Positions 23,501 to 35,164 of a DNA stretch of 64,000 nucleotides are shown here, piece by piece (within the stretch, counting starts at the first letter, position 1; each line of letters opens with the position of its first letter). The notes under the pieces were generated by a model. That model was not told the DNA's origin. It saw only the letters and a program-made list of their open reading frames with translations, and searched no databases. This DNA comes from Tridacna crocea (lineage: Eukaryota > Mollusca > Bivalvia > Cardiida > Cardiidae): NCBI GenBank assembly GCA_943736015.1, contig OX031072.1, positions 17,883,501-17,947,500 of the forward strand, written 5' to 3'. A program made the position numbers and the translations under genes.

Positions 23501-24015
23501 AGGCTGAACTGTGATAATACGCACAAATCAACAGTCTGTCTCGTAGGAAATAAGGTGCATTAGAACCAAAGTATAACACCATTGTAGACAGGTTTTAGAG
23601 CCTACGTCCGTCATTAACTTTTTCTCACGTTTGTTATTTAACTTTTGATAAAACTAGAAAAAATCATGCGACGAAAAATAAGTTGGGTTTATAGCTAAGA
23701 ATTTATTACATGTAGGCTATGTAACAACAGAAATTACGGAAAAAAACTTTATCAACAATGTTTTAAATGTTGGCCTTAATGTGACAGCAAATTTTGTAAA
23801 TAAATGGTCCAGAGGGGATAGGTTTTTTAACGATTGCTTTGAAATGAATAAATAAAGAATTGCGGACTTTGTCACCAATATATATCAGATTAAAATCTGT
23901 CTTTCCAGAAAGAGGCATATTTGCAAGTTTCTTCTTGTTATATAACACATTCCTAGAAATCAAGTACCAATGTCCTGCATAACCCGAGATCCATCAATTG
24001 TACGTGGACAGTTCT

Positions 24016-24109
24016 TTCTTGCACGGGAGCAGGTCTTTCCCGCACATGTGCAGGTTTTCTATCTACAGAACAACCTGTTCAGGTGCATGGATAGACCTGC
24101 TCTCGTGCA
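24016..24109. repeat. ~94 bp nested inverted repeat
   Basis: Outer arms TTGCACGGGAGCAGGTCT and AGACCTGCTCTCGTGCAA, inner arms GCACATGTGCAGGTT and AACCTGTTCAGGTGC. The two pairs stack into one long stem with a small loop. Not one of the TTAA families. Confidence 0.75.
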
Positions 24110-24469
24110 ATCCATTTTGTCAAGACAGGTCGTTTTGAAAAAGATAGACTTGGTCCAAAGAAAGGAGCTGGTATGTAAATATACATCTAAAGGTGTGTAC
24201 ACACCAACGACCCGAGGTTCACGGGTGTTGGTTGTGTCATGCTCTGCATGAGTTCTTGGTGAAATAAATGGAGGATTTTTTTTCTGTTTTAAGCGTTCTC
24301 ATTTGAAATTCAACTCGCAAACAAACACTTTTAAAAATTCTTGCTTTGAACATATTCTCGTTGGCAGTTTCTCAGTAAATGTAGGCCCGAGCCCCTCTTT
24401 CAATTTCTATTTTACATCACGGATGAATAACCCGTAATGTGTAACTTGGCGGTTTTGAGGGGTGTGTCG

Positions 24470-24930
24470 TTTCAAGCCAATAAGAAACGTCAGTTGCAGT
24501 TCCAGCAAATCAGAGGGCGAATAGCGCGCATTTTATACATGATGTTGAGACTGGTTGCAGCTTTCATGCAAAAGTCTGAAATTTGGTTACTAATGCTAGG
24601 CGCCGTTGGTCCCTAGCCAAAAACGTCATCTACAGAAACGTGCTATTTTTTTTTACTTTTTCCGCAAATTATGTGTTGTTTTGAGTTTCAATTTAGCTTG
24701 GCATTTTCATGCTAGCTTCCTGGGTTTGCATATTGTGAATTTTTTAAAATAGGCTATTTAAAGTGTTATATTTTATCAGTTTTTTGCCTGTATTGATAAG
24801 TAACTTTAATTTTCATTCACAATCTAAGAAATAGGAAGTCTGTGCTGTTGCATTCAAACTTGTGCTCTTTGTAATTTCAGGTTGATTATTTTGACTGTTT
24901 ACCTGAAAAGTTTGGTGTGACGTCGTGAGT
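24470..24930 (+). promoter_or_regulatory. candidate RANGRF promoter and 5' non-coding exon
   Basis: Holds a CCAAT box (AGCCAATAAG near 24474), a TATA-like TTTTATACAT near 24531, a GC-richer patch, and a full CRE palindrome TGACGTC at 24918. A 44 bp block at 24881-24924 has a good acceptor (TTTGTAATTTCAG) and donor (GTC|GTGAGT) and may be a 5' UTR exon. It does not join the RANGRF frame. Placement only; no start site can be proved. Confidence 0.3.
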
Positions 24931-25681
24931 ACCTACAACATTATACATGGAAACCTTGTGCTGCAGCCTATTAATTAATTTGGTCTATAGAGAAGTTACT
25001 AATTTTTATACAAAAATTATTTCCCTTTTCACAAGGGAATTAATTCTTGAATCATCCACTACTCTGAGTGAAACTCGCTGATGTACCATTGGAGTTTCTT
25101 CGCCACAAGCACTGTACATGAAATTGCGTCTGTATTTTACTATCAAGAGAACCTTTAGCTGATGAAGCTCTTTTACCCGATGACATGTGTTCTTAAAATA
25201 AATATGACGATTTCTTAAAGTGGTTCAAACTGGACGTATCAAGTTAGTCCAGGGACTTCTCTGAAGTTTTCATAATTAAAACGAAATTTGTGATTACCTT
25301 TCTTTTAATAAAAAACGTCAAAAGACATCTTAACTAAACAGTCATAAAAATATTTCAGGTAACACTTTTATTTAACTTCATTATGTGTTAATATTAGAAA
25401 CCCTTATTATGTAGAAGTAGTAGTATGTTTGGACTGTAGTAAAACCCGGATACTAAATGTTCGACACTCGCTTTTTTTCTATTCTTGCAGACGAATAAAT
25501 TGTAGACCTATTCAGACTGAAAGGTTATATGAATATGTTTGAAATGATGTTTTTATTATTTTTGAATGAAAAAAAAAAAAAAAAAAATGGGGAAAAACAG
25601 GCCGGAAAACATAGTAGTGAGAGGAGAAAATGGTTTTAAGCTCTATCTGATGTAAATTTTGTTGTTTGATGAAGAACTTAA

Positions 25682-25724
25682 ATGGCTGTGATATGACTGA
25701 AATAATATTGAAAGCCATGTGATA
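25682..25724 (+). repeat. SINE tail fragment
   Basis: GGCTGTGATATGACTGAAAT followed by AATATTGAAAGCC, the shared SINE 3' segment, just before RANGRF exon 1. Confidence 0.55.
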
Positions 25725-25826
25725 GTACTATTAGATTAATCTGACAGTTATGTACCTTGAGTGTTCTAGCATTCAAAACAATTGAGAGACCAATTATGGC
25801 AATATTTGTAATCCATTGTAACAGAT

Positions 25827-28800
25827 ATGCAATCCGAAAGACAACTTTATGGTGGAGCCTTGTCCGTTGTGCTTCCTGAAACAGCAAGAGATGTAAGGTA
25901 AGACTTGCTCTTTGTGTGTACCAGTATTTTCAGATAACCTTTTATGCATTGCAGCGTACTGTTGATATATTTGACCTCCACTGAAAATGCAGCAGGGATA
26001 TGGTAATAGTAGCTGTCTGTACTTCCATCCCACTTTCTTGTCCAGAGCATAACTCAAAACCTTTATGAGATGTAAACATAAAATTTCAAAGGCAGGTAGA
26101 TCTTATCAAGGAGAAGTGAAATATGCAAGAACCATAACTCTTGATTGCATAATTTAGGAATTATTGCACTTCCTTATTTTTCATACTTAAATTTTGTCCA
26201 GAGCATTATCTTTGTGGTTTTCTTAACTCTTTACAATATTGTAGACTCATCAAAATCCAAGGCATTAGCAGAATGACCTGATAAATGTAGCTTAAAGAGT
26301 TTTGATTGTATTCAAAATGGTAAAAAAACATGAAAGGAAAAAAAAGAACTTGCTGGTTACTCTTTACCACCATACGGCAAAATTTTTGGAATAGGCAAGA
26401 TTGAAAATATTTGCAGACAACTCAAAAATGTAGATTTCTAGTTTTTGAAGTGTTGGAAAGCATTGGAAAAGGAGAGAATGTTGATTATCACCATTTTCTC
26501 CTTTTCGGCAATGTTTCCAAACACGGTCAATTTCTAGGTTGTTGAAAAAGAGTTAAGTGAGTGGAAGTTAAATCTTATTTATGTTAGTATGCAACTCTTG
26601 TAAACTGCAGTTTTTTGTATCATGTATTTTGGGCTGGTGGCCTTTAATTACGAATAAAGAACTTGAACTTGAGAAAGATAGCTTTTTACAGTCATTTGTC
26701 AAATAACATTGTGCCGATGTGCGGAGCCCCACCAGCCCCATCAGTTTAGATGCAGGACTGGAGGGGGAGGGGGGGGGGGGCCCTGTTCTCAAGTCCTGTA
26801 CACTACTACACTACCAACTGAGAAAAGGGGGTTACCAGCATAATCTCCTTTTGCCACAATGTTTTCAAAAGCTATTTTTCTCAAACTTGAGATTGTTTGG
26901 TAAAGAGTATTCAGAGAATGGTCGAAAATAGAAGAGGAATGAATCCTGTTGCAATGACTCATCAGCCCTCGGAAAGAAATTGGCCAAGTCAGAGATGGAA
27001 CCAACAACCTCATGTTCTCAAGTCCAACATGCTACCAACTGAGCTACTGGGACAAGTATTATTTAGACAAATGATTCGTAAAAAAAGATTCATATTCTTG
27101 TAATGTCTTACTTTAAAGAAAACAATGTTTTAGCCTGGTTCAAATTGAAAGCATTTGAAGAGGACAATGGACTGAATTCAAGAATTGAAGTTGGCCTATT
27201 GAAGGGAAGAAAACATTGTAGAAAAAGGAGAATATTTTAGTAACCAGCATTTTCTCTTTTTCCTACAACGTTTTCCAAAGGCTTTTCTATCAGGGTTGTT
27301 AAGGTTAGGAATTGTGTAGTTAACCCATTACCACACAATCCCTACTTTTGACGACCCTGAGAAATAAGACCTTAGAAAACACTGTGGGAAAAGGAGAAAA
27401 TGCTGGTTACCAGCATTTTCTCCTTTTCCCTGAATGTTTTCTGCCCTTCACAAATCCTAATTTCAAATTTTCAGTCACTTTTATTTTGTTGCCTGCAAAT
27501 GCTTTCAGTTTGGACAAGCCTAAGATATTGTCATTGGGTAATGAGTTAAAAGTTACGTAAAAGGTTAAAAGATATCCCAGGGCTGCATAACATTTGTTAT
27601 GTTATGAGACAATTGTTTATGTTTTCCAGTGTTATCCGACAGATACCAGACAACCAGGAGGTGTTTGTCCATCCAAACACAGATCAGAGTTTTATAATAG
27701 AGATTATGGAAATGGCTGATCCACAGCTGCCAGATGAAATGGCTGTAGAGTAAGAGATGCAACTTTTAGTTTTCCTCATTCCACATATTTCACACAAGCA
27801 AATTCATCTCATTTTCTACCTGTAGACAACTGTTGTCCATCTTGCAGCAGATGGCTTTTGGAAACATTATGCCTGAAGAACAATTTAATTTTAACAAGCC
27901 ATTTGATATTTTTCCACTAGTATTTAGGCTTTCAAAAGTGGTGGGGGAGGGTGTATTAAAAGAAAATTTGTTAGAATTAACCCATTACCACACAATCCCT
28001 ACTTTTGATGCCCCTTAGAAAGAAGCCTTTAGAAAACATTGTGGGAAAAGGAGAAAATGCTAGTAACCAGCATTTTCTCCTTTTCCCACAATGTTTTCTA
28101 CCCTTCAGACAACAAATTTCAAATTTTCAGTCACTTTTATTTTGTTGTCTGCGAATGCTTTCGATGTAGACAAACTTAAAATATTGTCATTTGGTAACGA
28201 GTTAAATGTTTAGTCACAGAATGAATTTTGTAAGGCATTAGTTGGAAAAGCATTGAAAGTAAGTGTGAAAAGTACAACAAAAGATTTTTTCAATGATAAT
28301 TCTTTATGAATGATCAAATGAGAGTGTGGACCTTGTTTAACTCTTTACCACATATTCCCGATTGAACAACCCTGAGATAGAAGCCTTTTAAAAACATTGT
28401 GGGAAAAGGAGAAAATGCTGTTAATATTGAACACTTTAATTATTTATTTATGTTCAGACAGTTATTATTTATTCATTTACAGGACACATTTTAAGGACCT
28501 AGCGCAAGCAAACAGTGCTGAAGAAGATTGTCAGATTATTGTTAAAGAACAAATAGCCCAAGAAAACTATGCAATGCAACAGTAAGTGTGCAATATTGTA
28601 TTTCCTATACAGTGCAGTTAAGTTTTGATTAACCCTTTTCTGCACAATGTCAACTCTTTACGAACCTAAGGCCCTGGGAAAGAAGACTTTAGAAACCATC
28701 GTTCGAAAAGCAGAAAACTTTCCCCAAATGTTTTCTACCCTACCAAAGAATAATTGCACCATTTTAGCTACATTGGAAGTTTTGAATCCAAATAGTTTTA

Positions 28801-31172
28801 GTTTAGACAAAGCTAAATTCTGTTGTTAACTTTTTATTGCACAATCCCGACTTTTAATGTCCCTGAGAAAGACAGCTTATGAAATCATTCTGGGAAAAAG
28901 AGAAAATGCTGGTAATCAGCATGTTTTCTACTTTTCCCAATTCAAATTTCAATTTTTGATTTACATTTATTTTGTTGACTGCAAAGGCTTTCAAATTGGA
29001 CTAGTCCAAAGTTTTGTCGTTGAGTAAAAAGTTAATCAGACAAATATTATCAATTCTTTACCAAAGTATCAAAGTAAGAATAAAGTAATACCTTGTTTGT
29101 AAGTTTTTTTTCCTTTCTAAAGACAGGATAATTTTGTACATGAGATATGCTCTGTACCAAAGGATTTTAATGCATCTGTGAAAAAATAAACCCTTGTTTG
29201 CCTGCACACTTCATGTCAGCTGGCATAGACAGAAACCTTTTCTGCTTTTGGTAAATTATCTGCATGTCCAAAGACCAGTATACCTCATTATTATACCTGC
29301 ACAACGAAAGGGGGTATACTGGAATTGGGACGGCTGTCTGTCCGTCCATCTGTCCATAGACACAGATTTGTCCGAAGCAATACACAGGGTTCATATATTC
29401 ATATTTATGAAGTTGTGTATATGCAGTTTTCATGACCATGCTGCAATTTGTTGTTTAATTATCTCTCCTAGAACTTTTTTCAGCTCTTATTACTTTTGTA
29501 CTAAACCATTCTGCATTCTGTGACAAAGACCTGTTTTTGTGACAAGGAGCTGGTGGGGAGTATAATCACGTTTAATGATAGCTCTAGTTCAGTCTGGTGT
29601 TCAACATAATGTTTTTTATTGATCTGTAATTACACAATAATTTGCCTAGGGCCAAGAAAACGATATCTACCCTAAACACTGGTATTTTTTTGTTAGGCTT
29701 TATATAATGCATCATAGCAATGCATTAATCCTTTACAAGCCTTTTAAACCCTTTCCCAAACAATCCCTGATTTTTAACAGGTCAGGAATAGAAGCCTTTT
29801 GAAAACATTGTGGGAAAAGGAGAAAATGCTGGTAACCAGCATTTTCTCCTTTTCCCACAATGTTTTCTACCCTGTCATATAGTAAGATCATCTTTTTAGC
29901 AAATGATAATGTGTCACCTGCAAAATGCTTTGAATTTGGTCTGGTCCAAATTTTGCCATTTGGGAAAGGGTTAAAGCTTAGGAAAGCATTGTTGAAAAAG
30001 AAAATGCTGATAAGCAGCATCGTCTTCTTTTCCCACAATGTTTTCTACCCATTTGAAGGCAAAGGCAAATTTTATTTTTTGAGTCTAATATGTGACTTAG
30101 AAATGCTTTCAACTTAAGACAAATCTAAAATTTTGTTGTGTAGATTTAAATTCCATTTTACTAGAGCGCCATGTTTGATTGCTTTACCAGGGCTGAGAGG
30201 TGCTGGTACCTAAAAGGAGAACAGAGTATATCCAAGTACAATGAAGTTGTGAAGAACAGTGTAGAACTACATATTGGTGTATACAGGGTACCAGAATTTG
30301 ACACAGACATTCTGCTGAGTTTCAATGATCCCATTTATATAGAGTAAGGATTTTTTGTTCGGTAGGGTGTTTTTCTGCTTAACCCATTACCACACAATCC
30401 CTACTTTAGATGCCCCTGAGAAAGAAGCCTTTTGAAAACACTGTGGGAAAAAGAAGAAAATGCTGGTAACCATCATTTTCTCCTTTTCCCAGTGTTTTCT
30501 ACCCTTCCCAGAACAAATTTCAATTTTTCAGTTACATTTATTTGTCATCTGCAAATGCTTTCAATTTGAACCAGTCTAAAATTTTGTCGTGTGGTAAAGA
30601 GTTAACTCTTTACCAAACAACAAAATTTTAGACTGGTCCAAATTTAAAGCATTTGCAGACCACAAATGTGACTAAAGAATTGAAATTTGTTTTAGGAAGG
30701 GAAAAAAACATTGTGAGAAAAGGAGAAAATGCTGGTAACCAGCATTTTCTCCTTTTCTCACAACGTTTTCAAAAGGCTTCTTTCACAGGGGTGTTAAAAG
30801 TCGGGATTGTGTCGTAAAGGGTTAAACCGTAGCCCATATTCACCATCCATTCTCAAGACTGTTCTTTTTGCAATTCTCCAGAATTTTCTAAATTTGAATG
30901 TAATACAGTTTTGATTGGCTTATCTAAATGTTTTAGCTGCAGGAGTGAGGAATTTCTGTGCCCGACTTGTGCGGTATTCAACCTATGCTATTTATGAAAC
31001 AATGTTTCATACATGACATATTTTTTCTTCTTCCTGTAGCACAGCCAGCAGTAGCCATCAAGCCACACCCACATCAGCTGCCAGATGGACCGTGGATGAT
31101 TTCAGAAAAGCGTTGTCTTCTCTTAAAATTATTAGCACAGCTATTTTTGGAGTGGAAAACATGGATGACTAA
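25827..31172 (+). CDS. RANGRF: Ran guanine nucleotide release factor (MOG1 homologue), complete
   Basis: MOG1/RANGRF binds Ran in the nucleus, promotes nucleotide release and supports nuclear protein import; in mammals it also helps traffic a cardiac sodium channel. Exons: 25827-25897, 27630-27749, 28483-28581, 30191-30343, 31040-31172, all GT-AG, phase 2 at every junction. Together they give 191 residues against 186 in human. Recognisable blocks are LYGGALSVVLPETARDVS (residues 7-24; human LFGGAFSAILP), IPDNQEVFVHPNTDQSFIIE (29-48; human [20 protein letters not shown]), KEQIAQEN (85-92), TDILLSFNDP (135-144; human TDLLLTFNQP) and RWTVDDFRKALSSLKI...IFG (163-184; human PWSLGDFEQLVTSLTL...IFG). 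The ATG is chosen because it precedes the first conserved block. No defect is seen. Introns are crowded with hairpin MITEs. Confidence 0.96.
26225..26556 (-). mobile_element. two overlapping old family A MITEs
   Basis: Two starts of the CTCTTTAC type (26228 and 26360). One recognisable hairpin lies at 26455-26520 (GGAAAAGGAGAGAATG and partner), ending GAGTTAA. Heavily mutated. Confidence 0.5.
26600..26680 (+). mobile_element. LINE 3' tail
   Basis: TGTATTTTGGGCTGGTGGCC then AATAAAGAACTTGAACTTGA, a typical 3' UTR end of CR1/L2-like LINEs. A related end in the other orientation lies at 35165-35235. No coding part is present. Confidence 0.5.
26815..26915 (-). mobile_element. half of a family A hairpin MITE
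   Basis: One hairpin arm and one end only (GTTACCAGCATAATCTCCTT ... GATTGTTTGGTAAAGAG). It follows a G-rich run at 26760-26782. Confidence 0.55.
27115..27323 (-). mobile_element. hairpin MITE, family A
   Basis: Reverse orientation, right end TTAA at 27320 shared with the next copy. The hairpin has changed arms (AAAACATTGTAGAAAAAGG). Confidence 0.75.
27320..27549 (+). mobile_element. hairpin MITE, family A, with inverted hairpin
   Basis: TTAA at 27320 and 27546, standard flanks in forward orientation. The centre reads CTGGTTACCAG and the right arm ends CCCTGAATG. Both are the reverse of the arrangement in the copy at 21596 relative to the flanks. It lies 80 bp upstream of RANGRF exon 2. Confidence 0.9.
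27977..28205 (+). mobile_element. hairpin MITE, family A, whole
   Basis: TTAA at 27977 and 28202, full palindrome (centre CTAGTAACCAG). In RANGRF intron 2. Confidence 0.9.
28337..28422 (+). mobile_element. family A MITE, left half only
   Basis: TTAA, left end and left arm run normally to GAGAAAATGCTG, then the match stops at the middle of the palindrome. The break at the hairpin tip suggests failed copying or cleavage there. It lies 60 bp upstream of RANGRF exon 3. Confidence 0.75.
28629..29035 (+). mobile_element. two family A MITEs sharing a TTAA
   Basis: First copy 28629-28829 has lost most of its hairpin core. Second copy 28826-29035 keeps arms GGGAAAAAGAGAAAATGCTG and CAGCATG. The TTAA at 28826 serves both. 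In RANGRF intron 3. Confidence 0.75.
29280..29585 (+). repeat. dispersed repeat with GGGGGTATA ends, copy 2
   Basis: Starts near ACGAAAGGGGGTATACTGG with a GTCC-rich run and ends GGAGCTGGTGGGGAGTATAA. Same family as 17926-18265. In RANGRF intron 3. Confidence 0.7.
29744..29974 (+). mobile_element. hairpin MITE, family A, whole
   Basis: TTAA at 29744 and 29971, full palindrome with centre CTGGTAACCAG. A degraded second copy abuts it to about 30140. Confidence 0.85.
30379..30605 (+). mobile_element. hairpin MITE, family A, whole
   Basis: TTAA at 30379 and 30602. 35 bp after RANGRF exon 4. It shares its right TTAA with an oppositely oriented copy. Confidence 0.85.
30602..30825 (-). mobile_element. 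hairpin MITE, family A, whole
   Basis: TTAA at 30602 and 30822, reverse orientation. With its left neighbour it makes a ~450 bp inverted pair that could fold as one long duplex in the pre-mRNA. Confidence 0.88.
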
Positions 31173-33190
31173 TCCATTGCAGACAGCAAGCTATTCTAAC
31201 ATCATTTGCTTTATTTCTGTGTTAAGAATACTGAAGACCTTCTAATTTTGGAGGTTTAATTAGGCTGTCTGCAACTGCGACAAAATGACAGATTACATTC
31301 GAAATCCCCATTGTGTCTAACAGTTTTCGAATGTTTCTACAACTTTGACCTCAGATTGTAGAGTAATTAAGTTGTAGATCATCAATGAAGATCTGTCAGA
31401 GTAAGCTCAAGTCCTTTAATCAGTGACACACATGACTCGAGAATCTCTAGGGCTATGAATTACAAAGCTATTTTGTTGGATATTGTGTCAGGGTTTGATG
31501 ATGGTCATTGGGACAGTACCCAATACTCTCCTACAAATTAACATATTTTAAATATGATTTGGATGTTTTAGTACACTTTTGAGAAGTTAGAAATCAGGAA
31601 ACTCATACCCTGCCCAGGTGGCACAGTGGTTAGTTTATCAGAATTGTGACTTGGTGGTTTTGATTTCAATACCTCAGGGTTTGACATTAACATTTTTTTT
31701 TTCAACTAGACCAGTGGACCAGTAATTTTAAATTTTTACTAGACCACTTCAGAGTTCTACTAGACCATTGTAGAATGAAGAAAAGTATGAAATAGATCTA
31801 ATTCTATGTTTTTTCCTTGTTAATATACCACAATTGTGAAAAAAGGACCGTGTCATGTTCAGTAATGATCAGTGAATGGCTCTCCGTTAGATTATTTCAA
31901 ATACAATTTTTTCCCAGAGCCTTACCCATTCTGAAAGCAGTATCAGACACCCATTCTAGTCTAACTTAGCCTCAGAATAATAACAGAATATGAGCTTACA
32001 AGGACAAAACCATTGTGATATAATATGTTATCAGATCCTTCAATAGATCTTTAGTTTATTAAACTGTCAGAGAAAACATGACATTTTCCTACGGATCAAA
32101 AAGAAACCAACAGCTCTTATCTCATTGTTCCCACTAGCTTTATATCTGAGGGTATACTTACCCCCTGAGCTATATATATGGGGGCAAGATTTCAAAATTA
32201 GGGGGTACGACAATATTGTTTCCAAATTAGAAGTAATCAATTTAATGATGTTTTGCACCACAGAAGTATATCATATTAAGATATCTGTGGAAATTTACTG
32301 TTTAAAGTCATTAAAAAGCTGAAAAGACAGTCTGAAGTGACTCTTATAGGACAATGTCAAAATGAACATAGTGTTGTGTCATGGGTTTCTGTGCTTTTTG
32401 CATCGAGCATTTTTTCATGTGTGTTAATTTATGGACAGGTTTTTCCACATGATTTGACAAAAAAATATCAATAAGGGTACCAAGTAACTTCAAGACCTGT
32501 CATTTTGCACAAGTAAAGCGGATAATGAATTCATTTACATATCGCTTGTAACCAAAATTTGTTACGTGAATTTCACGTCTATTACATGGTTTACACAACA
32601 ATATTTGCAAGTTTTGTTTCGATCCATTTGTTTTTAACTTTATATTAGGACTTTGCTTCTCCCCGATCATATTTTACTATGAAATGACGCAAGATTGGCA
32701 TTTTCCCCACTCATCTGCTCCGTTGTCTATGTAAACATCTTGGCGATTCATTTTCGGTTGTCAGGAAAATGAAACTACGGTATTCCAAGAAAAAGAGCTA
32801 GACATAGGAAATTCCTGCTTAAAAATCAAATACTCTGACAAACTTATAAAAATCACCTTAATTTTAAGACATATTCTTGACGAAGAAATAGCCTATAGAC
32901 ACCGGTCTACTAAATCTATTTACAGTTCGAGTTGGTTTTTCCAATGAAAATATTGACTACCGCGCATGCGCGATGGGCTTCCTGTAGAAATTGTCCCTAG
33001 ATTGTCGCTTTTTTTTATGTAAGTGATCTTTTCCGAGCTACGGCATGTTAGGTCGATTTTTGTCACTAAGATGAGTAGAGCTAAAGGGCCAGATAAAATT
33101 TTAACCACATATGTATTAGATAGAGATCTGTAGGATCTGACATGAGTTGGTGTTTGAGATAAAAAAAATTATAGAACAAATCTAGAGAAA
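31173..33190. other. RANGRF 3' flank, mostly unique sequence
   Basis: A short SINE-head-like segment lies at 31615-31690 (CCCAGGTGGCACAGTGGTTAG, then a degenerate B-box). No exon was recognised. A RANGRF polyadenylation signal is not clear; the first good AATAAA (33669) is 2.5 kb downstream, behind another MITE. Confidence 0.4.
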
Positions 33191-33193
33191 GTG

Positions 33194-33417
33194 TTAACTC
33201 TTCAAAACAATCCCAGATTTTCATTACTGTGAGAAAGAAGCCTTTTCAAAACATTGTGGGAGAAGGAGAAAACGCAACCAGTAATTTCTCCTTTTCCTCC
33301 TAAATGTTTTCTACCTTTCTAGAACAAATTTCAATTCTTGAGTCTGGTCTATTTTGTTGTATCCAAATGCTTTCAATTTGCACCAGTCTAGAATTTTGTC
33401 ATTTGGTAAAGTGTTAA
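33194..33417 (+). mobile_element. hairpin MITE, family A
   Basis: TTAA at 33194 and 33414. The palindrome core is shortened (GAAAACGCAACCAGTAATTT). Confidence 0.8.
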
Positions 33418-33751
33418 TTGAGCTTTTGGTGAGCTTAATAACATTATTTCTTGAGAATTTAAATAGAATTCTTCTGAAACGCCAATGAATGTCAGGTTCT
33501 TTTTGTCACATAACAATATTTCACAAATCTAAGATGAGAAGATTCTAAACCTATGTAAAACCATCTGTAGATGTACCAGATGACGTCAAAAACGATGTCA
33601 CAGTGACACAATTCTGATATCAAACCTGTATAAGATGTGAAAATTGGTAATGTGTATATTACATTGAAAATAAAGCTGGTATGTGATAAATAGGGTATAT
33701 TATGTGAAACTTGTCCAACTTTTTCCCCTATGCTCCTCCAGACTCAATTGA

Positions 33752-33980
33752 TTAACCCATTACCACACAATCCCTCCTTTTGACACCCTTGAGAAAGAAG
33801 CCTTTAGAAAATATTGTGGGAAAAGGAGAAAATGCTGGTAACCAGCATTTTCTCCTTTTCCCACAATGTTTTCTACCCTTCACAAAACAAATTTCAAATT
33901 TTCAGTCGATTTTATTTTGTCATCTGCAAATGCTTTCAATTTGGACCAGTCTAAAATATTGTCATTTGGTAATGGGTTAA
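33752..33980 (+). mobile_element. hairpin MITE, family A, whole
   Basis: TTAA at 33752 and 33977. Near consensus, with a full palindrome. Probably young. Confidence 0.92.
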
Positions 33981-34219
33981 AGATATTGAAATGTAACTGG
34001 AAAAACCTTTTATCTTTTATGGAAGGTCTGATGTAAGGGGAATGTACCTTTACAAGGCATTGCCTAGCTCTTTTGTAGTACTGGTGAAATTCAGCAGAGA
34101 AAAGAGTAGGTTAGCCTTTGATATAACATTTAAAACACAGTTGCAAGCCTTGTGAAAGTATTCAAACAAATAGTCCAAGGCTTAATTGCTTGAAACCTTT
34201 AACCAAAGAATCTCATGTT

Positions 34220-34443
34220 TTAACTCATTACCAAACAACAAAGTTTTAGGCTTGTCAAAATCGAAAGCATTTGCAGATGACAAAATAAAAGTAACTGCAA
34301 ATTTGTGTTGTGAAAGGTGTAGAAAACATGGTGGGAAATGGAGAAAATACTTGTTACTGGCATTTTCTCCTTTGCCCGCAATGTTTTCTTAAAGCTTCTT
34401 TGTACGGGTCGTCAAATGTAGTGACAGTGTGGTAATAGGTTAA
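34220..34443 (-). mobile_element. hairpin MITE, family A, reverse
   Basis: TTAA at 34220 and 34440. The hairpin centre has diverged (CTTGTTACTGG). A further eroded copy follows directly to about 34600. Confidence 0.8.
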
Positions 34444-35054
34444 TGACTCGGCGAGAGAGAGAGAAGGCTTTCGAAAACAGTGTTGAAAAGGAGGAAATGC
34501 TGTACCAGCATTATCTCCCTTTCCACAATGTTTTCCACCCTTTAATAAAAATAAAAGTTCATTTGAGTGGTACATGTACCTGATTTGTTGTCTGAATATG
34601 CCTACAACCTGGTGTTTAAGGTGTTTGAATTGTTAACTATAAAAATCTGTAATTGATTCAGGAAGCTGTTGTTATTATATTAGTAAAGTAATGTTTCAAG
34701 CATAGTGAAACACTTCAACCAAATATAATATATCCATTTATTTGTTACGAGACTTGTAAAGTTACATGTATGTGATATGTCGTGATGATACTATTTAATA
34801 CAGAATGGTTTATAACCATGATCGGTATAATGATTTTGATGGATAAGTTATTGAGCCATGCTAGGGGATTTAGTATGCCTTGCAATTGATCATATAATCA
34901 TGGATTTATAAAATCCATTTGTACAATAACTGACTGAATCATGTGAAGTAAACTGGTTCTTTGATATACAGAAAATTTACCAAAAGGAAAATGTTTAACA
35001 TTGGTTAGCCTGCACAGAATTTTCAGGCTGACATGGGTGGATACTTTTTGCAGA

Positions 35055-35095
35055 TGCATTAACTCTTTACCAAACAACAAAATTTTAGACAAAAA
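35055..35095 (-). mobile_element. family A MITE end fragment
   Basis: Only the terminal CTCTTTACCAAACAACAAAA and a few following bases remain after a TTAA at 35059. Confidence 0.5.
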
Positions 35096-35164
35096 GGGGT
35101 CGGGATGATTGCAGGCAGCTTTGCCAAGATTGAAAAAAAATATATGTACATAAAGTATTTTGGA

